64,000 nucleotides of DNA from Apostichopus californicus (taxonomy: Eukaryota > Echinodermata > Holothuroidea > Aspidochirotida > Stichopodidae): the NCBI GenBank assembly GCA_020650975.1, contig JAIPMN010000546.1, positions 1 through 64,000 of the forward strand, written 5' to 3'. The notes beneath the pieces were generated by a model. That model saw nothing but the letters and a program-made list of their open reading frames with translations, made no database searches and was not told where the DNA came from. Below, in pieces: positions 63,201 to 64,000 of this stretch. How positions within the stretch are numbered: the first letter of the stretch is position 1; each line of letters begins with the position of its first letter. The position numbers and the translations under genes are program-made.

Positions 63201-63725
63201 GACCTCCAGGAAAGTACTTTTTGAAAACTTCTAGCAACTATAGCGTGCTATAATTTGGGGCCTATTTTGACTACCGTCACAACTTTTCCTCAATTTATTC
63301 ACAAATTTATTCACAAAAACTCGGAAAATGAAGAAAACCCCACACGCCAAATCAAACTTCTGAAATTGCACCATTTACTTTTCCTGCTTGAGTATTGTGT
63401 TTTGAAATTAGTCAAATCAGACTCTGGGTGCAGATTTAGAATGCTAATATTAATATTAGCTGCCCACCCCCCCACCCTCTCCTCCAACCCCTCCCCTAAA
63501 AACACATCCCTCACAAAATATTGAAAGAAACTCACCCAGAGCACCATCGTGTATGATGGCTGACATACTGAACATGAGTTGTTCACAGACTGGCGCCACT
63601 CGTGAGTGGTACCCTGAGAGATGTGATTCACCGCATCTGTAGTATTCCCACTGCTCTCTGCGGTAGTTGGAGATACTGTCACCCTTGAACAGCTCGTTGT
63701 CATTGACTTGGCTGACAAGAACAAT
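48116..63725 (-). CDS. LAMB1: Laminin subunit beta (C-terminal 18 exons; N-terminal half off right edge)
   Basis: Exons in transcript order: 63725-63536, 62583-62440, 61572-61341, 60757-60594, 60140-59916, 59034-58814, 58354-58255, 57526-57338, 56319-56139, 55470-55286, 54472-54237, 53214-53038, 52430-52199, 51546-51426, 50568-50427, 49714-49538, 48867-48711, 48258-48116. All phases agree; 3216 nt gives 1071 residues plus TAG. Laminin beta joins alpha and gamma chains in a coiled-coil cross and is secreted into basement membranes. Domains in order: end of the laminin IV type B domain ([12 protein letters not shown]), eight LE modules, domain II coiled coil from [11 protein letters not shown], the beta-specific cysteine knob, and domain I coiled coil ending [10 protein letters not shown]. 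The knob fixes the chain as beta rather than gamma or alpha. LAMB1 versus LAMB2 is not separable here, so the symbol is a family label. Confidence 0.95.
49225..49285. repeat. Short tandem repeat CCCAATTCTAACATTAATT
   Basis: Three head-to-tail copies of an 18-19-base unit in the laminin intron between exons 48867 and 49538. Confidence 0.85.
53038..53214 (-). CDS. LAMB1: Laminin beta exon with the beta knob (L-beta domain)
   Basis: This phase-0, 59-codon exon begins [20 protein letters not shown] and then GGLGC, six cysteines in 25 residues. It interrupts the coiled coil, as the short cysteine-rich beta domain does in vertebrate LAMB1 (which also has six cysteines there), then resumes heptads with [20 protein letters not shown]. 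No equivalent exists in gamma chains. Confidence 0.93.
54957..55268 (-). mobile_element. tRNA-derived SINE in a laminin beta intron
   Basis: On the minus strand the head reads AGCGTGGTGGCCAATTGGCT, with box A TGGCCAATTGG (55257-55247), then box B GGTTCGATTCC (55212-55202), a canonical match. The body carries CCTTGGGCAAGATGC, CTGGGGGTTAAATGGG-like sequence and TGTAAAGCGCTTTGAGACC, then GCGATATATAAAAAAC, and the tail is an ATT/TTA run. It is in the laminin sense orientation and begins about 17 bases after the donor of exon 55470-55286. Confidence 0.88.
57573..58160. repeat. 30-bp minisatellite filling a laminin beta intron
   Basis: About 19 copies of a unit near CAACTCAACTTACATGATGT+AATCACCAAC, period 28-31 with small indels. 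It occupies about 590 of the 728 bases of the intron between exons 58354-58255 and 57526-57338. Each copy contains ACTTAC, which on the transcript strand reads GTAAGT, a consensus-like splice donor. Confidence 0.92.
58255..62583 (-). CDS. LAMB1: Laminin beta LE module array (exons encoding LE repeats)
   Basis: Exons 62583-62440 through 58354-58255, plus the first part of 57526-57338, encode eight consecutive laminin-type EGF modules equal in number to those after domain IV in human LAMB1. Landmarks: [87 protein letters not shown] and [19 protein letters not shown]. Exon 60757 starts at a TGTCAG|TTGTCTAG acceptor and makes the junction codon serine where human has arginine. Confidence 0.92.
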
Positions 63726-64000
63726 CTGTTTGAACAAACCATGAAACAAGTGTCAGAAATCTTCCAATACTAAAGAAAAACCTGGAAGGTTATTTTTAGG
63801 GTAAGTGAGGTTCCAATCTATCAGGTGCTGCAATATATAAATTCAGAAGAAGCTCAATTATTATTCCCTTCACAGAAAGACTTGAGCACAATGTACGTTG
63901 ATATATATTACATTGATTCCATGAAATGCTTAATTCTTCAAGAAAGTCAGTTAGGGGTGTTAGGAATGGAAGGCTGGGAAGGGGGTAGGAAAGGGGTAGG
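63726..64000 (-). other. Laminin beta upstream intron, partial
   Basis: Sequence 5' of the first exon in the window. AAACAG|ATTGTT is the acceptor. No further exon is recognised before the window ends. Confidence 0.7.

Noticed and set aside
1-64000. A novel multi-gene biological system
   Set aside because: The three genes are well-known, functionally unrelated families, and the spacers contain only repeats. Nothing in the sequence supports a co-working cassette.

Overview
The window is eukaryotic: about 36% G+C by eye, three multi-exon protein genes with GT-AG introns, and introns packed with minisatellites, SINE and LINE pieces and short DNA transposons. Protein similarity and repeat style point to an invertebrate deuterostome. 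My best guess is an echinoderm, possibly a sea cucumber, but the species is inference from memory and was not searched.

Left part (1-17411, minus strand): the first ten coding exons of a 10-formyltetrahydrofolate dehydrogenase gene (ALDH1L family, closest to mitochondrial ALDH1L2). They encode a 15-residue mitochondrial presequence, the formyltransferase domain and the carrier-protein-like domain. The aldehyde dehydrogenase half lies beyond the left edge. Every splice junction listed keeps frame; together they give 426 residues.

Middle-left (17412-32020): a 14.6 kb spacer between two divergently transcribed genes. I see no convincing gene in it, only mobile-element copies: a TTAA-flanked MITE family, a hAT-type MITE with an 8-bp target duplication, a fold-back element with long repetitive arms, and a strong 56-base hairpin.

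Middle-right (32021-42445, plus strand): a complete 11-exon PM20D1-like gene (509 residues) with all M20 metal and catalytic residues and an unusual TDEL C-terminus. Its introns hold three MITEs, a homopyrimidine tract and a 33-bp minisatellite. Region 42446-48115 is the tail-to-tail spacer before the next gene.

Right part (48116-63725, minus strand): the last 18 coding exons of a laminin beta chain (1071 residues in the window). They cover the end of the laminin IV type B domain, eight LE modules, coiled-coil domain II, the cysteine-rich beta knob, and coiled-coil domain I ending in the interchain cysteine. The N-terminal half lies off the right edge.

The three genes are functionally unrelated (one-carbon metabolism, N-acyl amino acid metabolism, basement membrane); I see no operon-like or pathway link. 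I found no new multi-gene system. The notable material is in gene details (a possible dual-targeting start, extra laminin cysteines, a KDEL-like tail) and in the repeat architecture.
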